From assembly GCF_010093345.1 (NCBI RefSeq), contig NZ_PDWT01000004.1, positions 186,001 to 250,000 on the forward strand: DNA of 64,000 nt, given 5' to 3'. Made by a program: the position numbers and the translations under genes. Shown piece after piece: positions 18,307 to 27,674 of the stretch (position 1 is the stretch's first letter; each line of letters begins with the position of its first letter). The stretch is from Pseudoxanthomonas yeongjuensis. GTDB taxonomy: Bacteria; Pseudomonadota; Gammaproteobacteria; Xanthomonadales; Xanthomonadaceae. The notes beneath the pieces are model-generated. The model made no database searches, was not told where the DNA came from, and was given only the letters and a program-made list of their open reading frames with translations.

Positions 18307-19626
18307 TTAGCCATTCGATGCAGGCATCACGGCGGCCGCCTCGCGCATGGCGATGTCGCCGCGAAGATGCCGCGCCGCCATGACGAAGCCGAACACCGAC
18401 ACGGCGGAACCGGCCATAGCCGCGAGCATGGCGTAGCGCAGGGAATCCTCGCCCAACGCCGGTTTCCATAGATCGCTGGCGATGCCGACGAACTGCGGAC
18501 CTAGGCCCAGGCCGATGATGTTGTCGACCAGGATCAGGGTCGCGACCGCGGTCGCGCGGCTGCGCACCGGCACCAACCGCTGGATGATGGTGATCGTCGG
18601 GCCGATGAACGCGGCGGTCAGCGACAGCGGGATGATCGCGGCCGCCAGCGCGATGCCGGTGTCCTGCGCGAGGAAACAGATCGGCGCCAGGGGCAACGGC
18701 GCCAGTGCCGCGATCGCGGGCACGTAGGAATACCAGCGCTGGTCGTTGCGTCCGAAGCGGTCGGCGAAGTGACCCGCCGCGTAGGTCGCCAGGCCGCCGC
18801 AGACTCCCATGATCAGCGCCATGGTGATGCCTATTTCGCTGGTCGACAGGCCATGGCTACGGGCGAGGAACAGCGGGAAGAAGCTTCCCAGCGCATAAGA
18901 AGTGAAACAGGTCGAACAGGCGCCGAGCGCGGTGTAGCGGAACGCACGGCTTTGCCAGATCTGCCGCATCACCATCCCGAAGGCAGGCGCCTGCTCCTGC
19001 GACACGCCGGAATCGATCGCACCACGCTCGGGGTCGCGCACCGTCGCCAGCACCACCACGGTCAGCACCAATCCCGGCATGCCGGCGGCGATGAACGCAA
19101 CGCGCCAGCCCCAGGCCTGGGCGATCACCCCGCCCGCGGCGAACGCGACCAGCACGCCGAGGTTTGCGCCAGTGGCGTAGATGGCCTGCGCCCGTCCGCG
19201 TCGTTCCGGCGGATACAGGTCGGTGATCATCGTCTGCGAAGCAGGACCGGTACCGGCCTCGCCGACGCCGGTCAGGATGCGGGCCAGGACCAGTTGCCAG
19301 AACTGCACCACCAGGCCGCAGGCGATGGTCATCGCCGAGAACAGCGCCAGCGAGACAGCGATCAGCCGGCGGCGATTGACGCGGTCGGCCAACAGCGCCA
19401 GGGGCAGGCCCATCGTCGCGTAGAAGAACGCGAACGTCGGGCCCACCAGCAGTCCCAGGAAAGTATCCGACAGGCCGAACTCCGCCTTCACCTGGGGCAG
19501 CAGGATCGCCAGGACCTGGCGATCGATGAAATTCACCAGATAGATCGAGGTCAGGACGCCGAGTATCCAGTTGCGGCTGCCGACGATGCGGTTGGAGGCG
19601 CCGGCGCTGGCGCGGTCGCCGCTCAC
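18307..19626 (-). CDS. MFS transporter, spinster-like
   Basis: A 439-residue, 12-helix major facilitator. Helix 1 begins WILGVLTSIYLVNFIDRQVLAILLP, followed by the loop motif ADRVNRRRL and later GVGEAGTGPASQTMITDLYP, a pattern of the spinster-like branch. Its GTG start overlaps the TGA of the upstream ArgE-like gene in GTGA (19623-19626), so translation is coupled. The same frame stays open far upstream through the ArgE gene, which would give a false 815-residue protein; the true start is placed at the overlap. It likely imports or exports the substrate or product of the deacylase. Confidence 0.88.
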   Translation of the reverse strand: MSGDRASAGASNRIVGSRNWILGVLTSIYLVNFIDRQVLAILLPQVKAEFGLSDTFLGLLVGPTFAFFYATMGLPLALLADRVNRRRLIAVSLALFSAMTIACGLVVQFWQLVLARILTGVGEAGTGPASQTMITDLYPPERRGRAQAIYATGANLGVLVAFAAGGVIAQAWGWRVAFIAAGMPGLVLTVVVLATVRDPERGAIDSGVSQEQAPAFGMVMRQIWQSRAFRYTALGACSTCFTSYALGSFFPLFLARSHGLSTSEIGITMALIMGVCGGLATYAAGHFADRFGRNDQRWYSYVPAIAALAPLPLAPICFLAQDTGIALAAAIIPLSLTAAFIGPTITIIQRLVPVRSRATAVATLILVDNIIGLGLGPQFVGIASDLWKPALGEDSLRYAMLAAMAGSAVSVFGFVMAARHLRGDIAMREAAAVMPASNG

Positions 19627-20795
19627 TTGCACGACGCTTCGATCAACCGGTCCATGAACGCCTCGCCTGCGGCGAGCTGGCTTGTCTCGACATATTCGTC
19701 CGGCTGATGGGCCTGGGCGATCCAGCCGGGCCCGCAGATCACGGTCGGTAGTCCGGCGCGTTCGAACAATCCCGCCTCCGAGACATAGGAGGCGACATCG
19801 CGGTCGGGCGTGTCGGCCAATCGGGCCACCAGTTCCAGCGCAGGCGCATTGCCGGCGCCGGTCAGGGGCGGCACGTCGGACAGGATCTCGGTGGCGATGC
19901 CGCAATCGGGGAAACGCGCGCGGATGCCCGATTCGAGTTGCCTGGCATAGGCCTCGACCTCGTCGTACACCGCCCGCGCCTCGATCGGCGAGGCCGAACG
20001 GATATCCCAGATGAAGGAACACTCCCTGGCGAGGATGTTCGGTGCGGTGCCGCCGTGGACAACACCGATCGTCACCGTGGCATGCGGCGGCTCGAAGCCG
20101 GCCGCAGCCGGCGGCGCCGAGGCCAGGCGGTCTGCGATCTCCACGATCCGCGACATCAGCCGCGTCGCGACGATGTTGGCGCTGACCCCCAGATGGGTCT
20201 GGCTGGAATGCGCCTCGTGGCCAAGCACGGTGGTGCGCAAGCCCATGATGCCCTTGTGCCTTTCCACCACCCGCATCCCGGTCGGTTCGCCGACGACCAC
20301 CAGGCTCGGCGTGCGCACCTTCGCCATCAGCGTCTCGATCAGCGCTGGCGCCCCCAGCAGACCGACTTCCTCGTCGTAGGACAGCGCGAAATGGATCGGC
20401 CGCTTGAGTCCGGCGGCGAGCATCGCCGGCACCCGCGACAGGCCGGCGGCGATGAAGCCCTTCATATCCGCCGAGCCGCGGCCGTGCAGCCTGCCGTCGC
20501 GTTCGGACAGCGTCCAGGGATCGCTGCTCCAGGCTTGTCCATCCACTGGCACGACGTCGGTGTGTCCGGACAGCACGACCCCGCCGGCAACTTCCGGCCC
20601 GATGGAAAACAGCAGGTTCGCCTTGCGACCCTCCGCGCCCACGATCCGGGTCGAGCGCACGCCAAGGGTATCCAGCCACATCTCGATCGCCTCGATCAGG
20701 GCGAGATTGGAATTGCGGGACGTGGTGTCGAAGGCGACCAGCCGCGCGAGCCATTCGCGCGCGCTGGCAGGATTGAAGGAGTCGATAGTCGCCAA
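19623..20795 (-). CDS. ArgE/DapE/M20 family deacylase
   Basis: A metallo-hydrolase of about 390 residues that removes acyl groups from amino acids or similar amides. The dinuclear zinc site is complete: HTDVVPVDG, then RGSADMKGF, the acidic pair in YDEEVGLLG, GEPTGM and the final histidine in AQAHQPDEYVE. The sequence is closest to acetylornithine deacetylases, but the gene is not among arginine genes and is coupled to an MFS transporter, so another N-acyl substrate is possible. I set the start at TTG 20795, which has AGGACAG upstream; the frame is open to 20960 without recognisable sequence. Confidence 0.85.
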   Translation of the reverse strand: MATIDSFNPASAREWLARLVAFDTTSRNSNLALIEAIEMWLDTLGVRSTRIVGAEGRKANLLFSIGPEVAGGVVLSGHTDVVPVDGQAWSSDPWTLSERDGRLHGRGSADMKGFIAAGLSRVPAMLAAGLKRPIHFALSYDEEVGLLGAPALIETLMAKVRTPSLVVVGEPTGMRVVERHKGIMGLRTTVLGHEAHSSQTHLGVSANIVATRLMSRIVEIADRLASAPPAAAGFEPPHATVTIGVVHGGTAPNILARECSFIWDIRSASPIEARAVYDEVEAYARQLESGIRARFPDCGIATEILSDVPPLTGAGNAPALELVARLADTPDRDVASYVSEAGLFERAGLPTVICGPGWIAQAHQPDEYVETSQLAAGEAFMDRLIEASCK

Positions 20796-21027
20796 GGTCT
20801 GTCCTGTCGTTGCGTAATCCCCCGAGCCTAGCCGCGCGGCGCCATGATGGACAAGCCGATCAGGACGGCGGCTTAGCCGAAACGGCACCGGGTACGCATC
20901 ATGGATGCCTGCGCTCGGCGGCGCGAACCGCTCGGTCCACGGGCCCGCGGGTGCACGCATCCATTCCTGCGAAGCAGCGTAACGCTTTGGTCAAGAGCGA
21001 CCGATCGGCGGCCGTTATGCTGCGGCC

Positions 21028-21753
21028 ATGAAACCCTCCTTGCTCATCCTCACCTGTCTTGCCGCATCCTGTCCGCCCGCCATCGCATCGGCCGCCGAGT
21101 CGAATGGATCACTTCACTGGAGCAACGGCGCCGTCCTGTCCACCGAGTACGTCTGGCGCGGCCAGTCGCTGACCGACGGCAAGCCGTCGATCGTCGGCGA
21201 ACTCAAGCTGAACCACGACAATGGCGCCTACGCCGGCATATGGGCGGGCAATCTCGATCTGGGGCCGGGGACCGACACGAGTGCCGAGTTCGACTACTTC
21301 ATCGGCTGGGGGAAAAAGTTCGGAAAGGTGTCCCTCAACACCGGTTATCTCTACCGGCAACGTCCCTCCGACACGCTCCCGCTCGATTTCCAGGAAGTCT
21401 CGGTTTCCGCCTCGTACGACTTCGGCGTCGCCCGCGCAGGTGTGGGCAGCTACTACTCCTGGGACTATTTCCAGGACGGGAATTCAACCTACAACTACGC
21501 CAACCTGCGCGTGCCCCTCGGCAAACCGTACGGCGTGCCGGTGTCCGCAGTGGTCGCCGCCGGCCATTACGACTTCAGCAACCGGGCGATCGGCAACTAC
21601 AGCAATATCGACCTGCGCCTCGTCGCACAACGGAAATCCTGGGAATACTCGATCGGCTACAGCGACACCGATATCGATCCCGCACGCTCGGGCCTGCTGA
21701 CACGCGACCAGAGCGACGCGCGCTGGCGGGCGCAAGTCCTGGTCATGTTCTGA
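21028..21753 (+). CDS. TorF family putative porin
   Basis: A 241-residue outer-membrane protein. Signal peptide 1-22 (cleavage near ASAAE). The mature sequence begins with the family pattern LSTEYVWRGQSLTDGKPSIVG and continues with GIWAGNLDL and SAEFDYFIGW, which identify the TorF/TIGR02001 group; it ends QVLVMF with the C-terminal phenylalanine of a barrel. The family is found near transport and sensing genes but has no firm substrate. It lies divergent from the ArgE/MFS pair and 66 bases before an esterase gene on the same strand. Confidence 0.88.
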   Translation: MKPSLLILTCLAASCPPAIASAAESNGSLHWSNGAVLSTEYVWRGQSLTDGKPSIVGELKLNHDNGAYAGIWAGNLDLGPGTDTSAEFDYFIGWGKKFGKVSLNTGYLYRQRPSDTLPLDFQEVSVSASYDFGVARAGVGSYYSWDYFQDGNSTYNYANLRVPLGKPYGVPVSAVVAAGHYDFSNRAIGNYSNIDLRLVAQRKSWEYSIGYSDTDIDPARSGLLTRDQSDARWRAQVLVMF

Positions 21754-21819
21754 GCGGGCGCTCTTCGGCCAGGCCATGGGCGCTATTCTTGGATCGACGA
21801 ACCGCCGGGGAGAAACACG

Positions 21820-22725
21820 ATGCGAGCATGCAAGACGCTGGTCTGGATAGTCGCAATCACCGTGGGCGCCTTGTTGCCTGCCGCGCGGGCCTGGGCCACG
21901 CAGGCGGCCCCGCCTGTCCCGGCATCGCCGGCACCGCAGGGTTACACGATGCCGTCGACGCAGGTCTGGGACATGGCGTCCGACAACGGCGACGCGTATC
22001 GCATCTTCGTATCCTTCCCCAGCGAGGGCGAGCCGCCGGAAGACGGTTATCCCGTGCTGTACGTGCTGGACGGCAACGCATACTTCGCATCGTTCGCGCA
22101 GGCGCGGTGGGTCCAGGAATATCTGCCGGTCGGCAAGTCGATCGTCGTCGGCGTCGGCTATCCCACCGATGAGGCCTGGGACGTGCGCCGGTTGAACGAT
22201 TACACGGCGCCGCTGCTCGATCCGCCGCCGCGGCAATTCCGCGAACTGGCGAAGTACAAGAGCGGCGCGCGCAAGGAATTCCTCGATTTCATGACCGGCA
22301 AGCTGCGGACCGAGATCAACCGTCGCTACCGCACCGACCCCGACCGCCATTCGCTGTTCGGCCACTCGCTGGGAGGCCTGTTCGCGCTGTATGCGCTCTA
22401 CGAGCGCCCAGGCGCCTTCCATTCGATCGTGGCCGCCAGCCCGTCGATGGAGTGGAACGAACAGGGCATCCTCGATGACGAACGCGCGTTCACCGCGCGG
22501 CTGACCAGCGGCAAGACCGGCAAGACCAGCCGGCTGATGGTGGTCGTCGGCGACCAGGACACCGACGATGACCCGGAACCGGCGCGCGCGCTCGTCGACC
22601 GACTGGATCGGCTGTCCGGCTACGGACTGCGCGTGCGCCTGCACCGCTATCCGGACGAAGTGCACGTCAACGTACCTGCCCGGTCGGTGACCGACGTACT
22701 TAGGTTCGCGTTCGAAATCCGCTGA
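21820..22725 (+). CDS. Exported esterase, IroE/Fes-like alpha/beta hydrolase
   Basis: A 301-residue exported hydrolase with signal peptide 1-27. The fold begins YPVLYVLDGNAYFASFA; the nucleophile is S183 in LFGHSLGGLFAL; the acid is in GDQDTDDD and the histidine in DEVHVNV. This order and the DGNAYF motif match the IroE/Fes-like esterase D group, which includes periplasmic siderophore esterases. With a TonB receptor in the same window it could hydrolyse an imported iron chelator, but a general ester substrate is equally possible. GGGAGA precedes the ATG. Confidence 0.83.
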   Translation: MRACKTLVWIVAITVGALLPAARAWATQAAPPVPASPAPQGYTMPSTQVWDMASDNGDAYRIFVSFPSEGEPPEDGYPVLYVLDGNAYFASFAQARWVQEYLPVGKSIVVGVGYPTDEAWDVRRLNDYTAPLLDPPPRQFRELAKYKSGARKEFLDFMTGKLRTEINRRYRTDPDRHSLFGHSLGGLFALYALYERPGAFHSIVAASPSMEWNEQGILDDERAFTARLTSGKTGKTSRLMVVVGDQDTDDDPEPARALVDRLDRLSGYGLRVRLHRYPDEVHVNVPARSVTDVLRFAFEIR

Positions 22726-23020
22726 AGGGTGGCGGTGCCACGCGCACCGGGTGATGGCTGCGGCCGTCAATAGGCAGGTTCGGCAAAGTCGGGGGGCGGG
22801 ATGGCGAAGCATTGAACCTTCGCCACGGACAGCATGAAACCGCCATGATCGATCGACCACATCCCCTCGCCCCGTGCGCAAGCCTGCGGGCATCGACCCT
22901 GCCGCCGCGCTCTGGCGGGACGGAACAGCCGGTGCCGTATCCGGCGTTCGCCACCCGGCCCGTGCAACGGTACCCGGACGATGCGTTGTCCAGGGCCGCA
23001 ACCAAGAATGGGGATTCCCG

Positions 23021-24493
23021 ATGACGATTCCTTCGCAGCCGGACGGAGCTCCGGGGCTGCAGCTTCGACTCGGCTGGCATTCGTTGCTGGTCCTGGGTGT
23101 GGCCAACATCCTCGGCGCCGGGGTCTATGTCCTGATCGGCACGGCGGCGTCCCTGTATGCCGGTCCCGCGGTGACGATTTCCTTCCTGATCGCCGGCATG
23201 GCCTGCCTGCTGGTGGGTCTGTGCTATGCCGAACTGGCCTCCAGCGTGCCCGAATCGGGTTCGGCGTACAGCTACTGCAAGCACACGCTGGGGATCGGCC
23301 CGGCCTGGGCATTGGGCTGGCTGCTCTTCCTGGAGTTCAGCGTGGCCGCTTCGCTGCTGGCGGTCGGTTTTGCCGGCTATTTCGGCAGCCTGATGGCGGA
23401 CCTGGGCGTCGTTCTGCCGAAAGCCATCTCGACGCCGGCGGTCCAGTTGCTGCTGGGGGAACAGGGCAAATCGTTGGTTTTCACCGGCAATGCCAACCTG
23501 GTGGCCGCAGCTGCGGTGCTGGCCGCAGGCGCGATCGTTGCCCTGGGGACGACCCGCTCCTCGTTGGCCAACACCATCCTGGTCCTGGTGAAGGTGCTGG
23601 TGCTGGTCAGCTTCATCGTGGTTGGCGCGACGGCGGTCGATCCCGGCAACTGGTCGCCGTTCCTGCCGCCCAACGAGGGTGGTTTCACCTATGGATGGGA
23701 GGGCGTGGCGCGCGCGGCTTCGCTGCTGTTCTTCGCCTTTCTCGGCTTCGAGACCGTGTCCACGGCAGCCGCCGAAACCCGCAACCCGCAGCGTGATGTG
23801 CCGATCGGCATCCTCGGCTCGCTGGCGATCTGCGCCACCCTCTACGTGTTGGCGGCGATCGTGCTGACCGGCCTGGTTCCGTTCCGCGAACTCGACGTGC
23901 CCGATCCGATCGCAGTGGCGGTCGATCGCATCGGCTGGCCGCAATTCGCGGTGGTGATCAAGATCGGCGCGCTCGCCGGCCTGGCCTCGGTGCTGCTCGC
24001 CAACGCCTTCGGCCATTCGCGCGTGTGCTACGCGATGTCGCGCGATGGCCTGTTGCCCGACGTGTTCAGCCGACTGCATCCGACCCGCAACAGCGTCTGG
24101 ATCGCCAACCTGCTGCTGGCCGCGCTCGCCGCGATCAATGCCGCGCTGCTGCCGATCTCGGTGATGGCGGACCTGGTCACGTTCGGCGTTGCGCTCATGT
24201 TCGCGATGGTGGCGATCAGCCTGATCCGGATCCGCAGCTCGCAACCCGAACGGCTGGGCCGCTTCCGCGTTCCGCTGGGTGGCGTACGCATCGGCGGCCT
24301 CTGGTTCGGCGTAGTCCCGGTGCTGGCGATACTGATGAGTTTCGCCATGACCCTGCCGGTGGCGCTGGACATCGTGCGGCAGGCACGTAACGGCGACCTG
24401 CTCCCGGTCGTGCTGCTGACCGTCTATGCCGTGATCGGGGGCCTGCTGTACCGGTTCTATGGTCGCGCCCGCGCTTTGCAACGCAACGCCTGA
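23021..24493 (+). CDS. APC family amino acid permease
   Basis: A 490-residue inner-membrane transporter with about 12-14 hydrophobic helices. The first helix holds the family motif VANILGAGVYVLIG, and later GFETVSTAAAETRNPQRDVPIGI marks the conserved loop of cationic amino acid transporters. The ATG at 23021 begins the family homology; the upstream open frame to 22874 has no features. It is the first gene of a four-gene run with an amidase, a hydrolase fusion and an AraC regulator (gaps of 46, 43 and 17 bases), so it probably imports the substrate of those enzymes or exports or imports the released amino acid. Confidence 0.9.
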   Translation: MTIPSQPDGAPGLQLRLGWHSLLVLGVANILGAGVYVLIGTAASLYAGPAVTISFLIAGMACLLVGLCYAELASSVPESGSAYSYCKHTLGIGPAWALGWLLFLEFSVAASLLAVGFAGYFGSLMADLGVVLPKAISTPAVQLLLGEQGKSLVFTGNANLVAAAAVLAAGAIVALGTTRSSLANTILVLVKVLVLVSFIVVGATAVDPGNWSPFLPPNEGGFTYGWEGVARAASLLFFAFLGFETVSTAAAETRNPQRDVPIGILGSLAICATLYVLAAIVLTGLVPFRELDVPDPIAVAVDRIGWPQFAVVIKIGALAGLASVLLANAFGHSRVCYAMSRDGLLPDVFSRLHPTRNSVWIANLLLAALAAINAALLPISVMADLVTFGVALMFAMVAISLIRIRSSQPERLGRFRVPLGGVRIGGLWFGVVPVLAILMSFAMTLPVALDIVRQARNGDLLPVVLLTVYAVIGGLLYRFYGRARALQRNA

Positions 24494-24539
24494 CACCGCC
24501 CTTCCCTCACCCACTCCCGCCACAAGACGGAATCTTTGC

Positions 24540-25988
24540 ATGTCCCGCAACACGCTTACGCGCTCGGATGCCTTCGCGATCGGCCGCCTGGACGCGCATG
24601 ACCAGGCCGCGCTGTTGCGCTCGGGAAGCCTGCAAGCCGCTGATCTGGTCGAGGCAGCCATCCTCCGGATCGAAGCGCTTGATCCACAACTGCAGGCGTT
24701 GAGTCACCAGGCATTCGAATCCGGACGCCGCGAGGCGGCGGCGCTGGATCGCGCGGACGCCAGAACGGCGACTTCCGGCCCGATGGCAGGCGTACCGTGG
24801 TTGCCGAAAGACTCGCTGGATTATCCGGGCATGCCGACGCGGTCGTGCTCGCGCAGTCGCAGCGGCGTGCTGGTGGAACGCGGATATCCGTATGTCGAGC
24901 GACTCATCGCACAAGGCCTGGTCGCGGTCGGCAAATCATCGATGCCGGAGTTCGGACTGCTCGCCTCGACCGAGCCGCTGCAGGGGCCGGTGACCCGCAA
25001 TCCCTGGTCGCTGGCGCATTCGCCGGGAGGCTCCAGCGGAGGTGCCGCCGCCGCAGTGGCTGCCGGCCTGGTTCCCTTCGCGCACGGCAGTGACGGTGGC
25101 GGATCGATCCGCTTGCCTTCCTCATGCTGCGGCGTGGTCGGCCTCAAGCCCGGTCGCGACAGCACGGTGCGCGTGCGCGGCCGTCATCTGGTCGAAGACC
25201 TGCTGGTGGCCGACAGCCTGCACTCGCGCAGCGTGCGCGATACCGCCTGGGCTTTCGCCGCGACCCATGTGCAAGCGGGTCGCGCGATGATCCGGGAACC
25301 CTCTCCCCGGCGCCTGCGGATCGCGGTGATCGAGCATGGCCTGCGCGGAGCTGCGCCTCACCCTGAAGTGAGGGATGCCATCGCGCGCACAGCGGATTTG
25401 TGCGCGCGACTTGGACATCGCGTGGAACGCGTCCAGTGGCCGCTGAACGGTCACGGATTCCTCAACGCATTCGAGGATCTGTGGTCGCACCTGGCCGCCG
25501 ATGCGGTCGACGCCGCCACCGCGCTGATCGGTGGGCGCCGCCTGGAAGACGCGGTGGAGCCATGGACGTTGGGGCTTGCCACTCGCGCGCGCAACCTGCC
25601 CACCCATGCTCTGGAGGCGGCCTATCAGCAGATCGCACAACTGCCGCGACAACTGTCGGCATTCTTCGGCACGCTCGACGTCGTCTTGACCCCGGTGATC
25701 AGTGCGCCGCCTCCGTTGCTGGGGACTTTCGCACCGGATGTTCCGTTCGACGCGTTGATGAAGACGATGTTCGAGTGGATCGACTACACGCCGCTGCAGA
25801 ACATGGCCGGTACGCCAGCGATCTCGCTGCCGCTGTCCAGCGACTCTCGCGGCCTGCCCATCGGCAGCATGTTCGCGGCCGACCGCGGACAGGAAGACAC
25901 GCTGCTCGCACTGTCCTACGAACTCGAAGCGGCGGCCCCCTGGGCCGATCGCTGGCCGGCCCATTCGGTGGCCGGTCTCGCCCATTGA
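24540..25988 (+). CDS. Amidase signature family hydrolase
   Basis: A 482-residue amidase. The Ser-cisSer-Lys triad is visible: K90 in WLPKDS, S166 in HSPGGSSGGAA and nucleophile S189 in GSDGGGSIR. The glycine-serine signature runs from about 161 to 200. The sequence around it (AHGSDGGGSIRLPSSCCGVVGLKPG) resembles NylA-type cyclic-dimer amidases and other bacterial broad-range amidases. No signal peptide is seen, so it is cytoplasmic and would act on a substrate brought in by the permease encoded 46 bases upstream. The substrate cannot be told from sequence. Confidence 0.9.
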   Translation: MSRNTLTRSDAFAIGRLDAHDQAALLRSGSLQAADLVEAAILRIEALDPQLQALSHQAFESGRREAAALDRADARTATSGPMAGVPWLPKDSLDYPGMPTRSCSRSRSGVLVERGYPYVERLIAQGLVAVGKSSMPEFGLLASTEPLQGPVTRNPWSLAHSPGGSSGGAAAAVAAGLVPFAHGSDGGGSIRLPSSCCGVVGLKPGRDSTVRVRGRHLVEDLLVADSLHSRSVRDTAWAFAATHVQAGRAMIREPSPRRLRIAVIEHGLRGAAPHPEVRDAIARTADLCARLGHRVERVQWPLNGHGFLNAFEDLWSHLAADAVDAATALIGGRRLEDAVEPWTLGLATRARNLPTHALEAAYQQIAQLPRQLSAFFGTLDVVLTPVISAPPPLLGTFAPDVPFDALMKTMFEWIDYTPLQNMAGTPAISLPLSSDSRGLPIGSMFAADRGQEDTLLALSYELEAAAPWADRWPAHSVAGLAH

Positions 25989-26031
25989 GCGCTACCCATT
26001 GAACGCCGCCCCTTCCCCTCGCAAACAGACC

Positions 26032-27657
26032 ATGGCCAATCCTTCCTTGTTCCAGCCTCTTTCCCCACGCGACGTTGCCGATCTCGTCGCCGAACAGCCG
26101 CTCGCCTGGATCGTCTCCGGTGCGGCCGGCGCACTGTCGTCCACACCGCTGCCGGTTCAGCTTGAATGCGATGCGGAGGGCGAACCGCTGCGCCTGCTCG
26201 GGCACTTCGCCCGCAGCAACCCGCAGTGGCGCGCATTCGCCGAAGATCCGCGCGCGACCGTGCTGCTGGTTGGCCCGCACGGCTACGTCTCGCCGTCCTG
26301 GTTCGCCGATCGCACCCGCGCGCCGACCTGGAACTACGCGACCGCGGTATTCGAAGTCGACATCGAACTGCGCGACACGCAGGAGGACGCCGAGCGCCTG
26401 CTGCAGCACCTGGTCGATGATATGGAACACGAACGTCCGGGCCCATGGCGCTCCGAAGAAATGGGCGAACGCTATTTCAACTTGCGCAAGGGCATCGTCG
26501 GCTTCCATGCGCATGTCCGCGACGTCAAAGCCACGTTCAAACTCGGCCAGGACGAACGCGACGACGTCTTCGACGACATCCTGCGCGGACTCTGGAATAC
26601 ACGGCAGCATGCGCTGGGCAAATGGATGCGTCGTTTCGATGGCGGCCGCGGCGCTGGCGCGATCGACGCGATCACACCGACGGCCAAGCCGCTGGATCCG
26701 GAGATCGCCGGGTTCATCGACAGCGTGATCGCCGAAGGCCGCCGCATCACCGCCGGCCGCACGCTGGACTGGCCGGCCCGCCGCGAGATCGTGGAGCAGG
26801 TTCGCCGCCCCTGGTGCGAGGGGGGCCCAGTGCTCGCGCGCACCGAAGAGATCTTTGCCGACACCCGCCACGGACCGGTACGCCTGCGTATCTACGATCC
26901 CGCGCCCGGCACGGCGAAGCCGACGCTCGGCTTCCTGCATGGCGGAGGCTGGGCGATGTTCAGCCTGGACACCCATGACCGGGTGATGCGCGAACTGGCC
27001 GCACGCGCCGGTGTCGCCGTGGTCGGCATCGACTATGCACTGTCGCCCGAGGCTCGCTATCCAGTCGCATTGGAACAGGTCGTCGATGTCGTGCGCTGGC
27101 TGCAGGTGAACGGCGCACGGCACGGTCTCGATGCGGATCGGCTGGCGCTGGGCGGAGACTCCGCCGGCGGCAACCTGACCACCGGCGCACTGCTTAAATT
27201 GCGCGACGCCGGCGAGGGTCGCCGCGTCGCCGCGGCGCTGAACTACTATGCCGGTTATTCGCCCGATTGCTCGCCGCATTCGCGCCGCCGCTATGGCAGC
27301 GACGCGGACATGCTGACCGCCGTCGAAGTCGATACGTTCTGGAACCAGTACATCTCCCGGCCCGCCGACCGCAACGATCCCTACACCCATGGACTGTTGG
27401 CCGACGTGGAAGGACTGCCCCCCTTCTTCATCGGCGTCGGCGAATGCGACATATTGGCCGAACAGAATCTGGCGATGGCGGGCAAGCTGCTCGCCTCCGG
27501 CGTTGGCGTCGAAGTGAAGCTTTATCCGGGCGCGCCACACAGCTTCATCGAGGCGGTCGCGGTGTCTTCCACTGCCCGGCAAGCGCTGGAGGATGGCGCC
27601 GCCTTCCTGCGCCGGACGTTCAATCTTGGTCGCACGCTGTCGGCAGTAGGCGACTGA
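26032..27657 (+). CDS. Fusion of PaiB-like FMN-binding domain and HSL-type esterase
   Basis: A 541-residue two-domain protein. Residues 1 to about 200 form a PaiB-like split-barrel domain (PLAWIVSG, LGHFARSNPQWR, GPHGYVSPSW, then NLRKGIVGFHAHV), normally a free protein of about 200 residues. Residues about 230-541 are an alpha/beta hydrolase of the hormone-sensitive-lipase family, with oxyanion motif HGGGW at 303-307, nucleophile S377 in GGDSAGGN, aspartate in GECDILAE and histidine in GAPHSFIE. The reading frame is continuous through the join, so this is a real fusion. The ATG at 26032 is preferred over an upstream TTG. It lies in the permease-amidase operon. Confidence 0.88.
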   Translation: MANPSLFQPLSPRDVADLVAEQPLAWIVSGAAGALSSTPLPVQLECDAEGEPLRLLGHFARSNPQWRAFAEDPRATVLLVGPHGYVSPSWFADRTRAPTWNYATAVFEVDIELRDTQEDAERLLQHLVDDMEHERPGPWRSEEMGERYFNLRKGIVGFHAHVRDVKATFKLGQDERDDVFDDILRGLWNTRQHALGKWMRRFDGGRGAGAIDAITPTAKPLDPEIAGFIDSVIAEGRRITAGRTLDWPARREIVEQVRRPWCEGGPVLARTEEIFADTRHGPVRLRIYDPAPGTAKPTLGFLHGGGWAMFSLDTHDRVMRELAARAGVAVVGIDYALSPEARYPVALEQVVDVVRWLQVNGARHGLDADRLALGGDSAGGNLTTGALLKLRDAGEGRRVAAALNYYAGYSPDCSPHSRRRYGSDADMLTAVEVDTFWNQYISRPADRNDPYTHGLLADVEGLPPFFIGVGECDILAEQNLAMAGKLLASGVGVEVKLYPGAPHSFIEAVAVSSTARQALEDGAAFLRRTFNLGRTLSAVGD

Positions 27658-27674
27658 GCGTGCTGTCCACGAGC

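Noticed and set aside
19627-20754. N-terminal extension that would give the MFS transporter 815 residues
   Set aside because: The added 376 residues are the out-of-frame reading of the ArgE-like gene. The GTGA overlap supplies a normal start for a 12-helix transporter.
22700-24661. Leftward open frame of 653 codons opposite the APC permease
   Set aside because: The rightward frame encodes a typical multi-helix transporter; the opposite reading is hydrophilic and without motifs.
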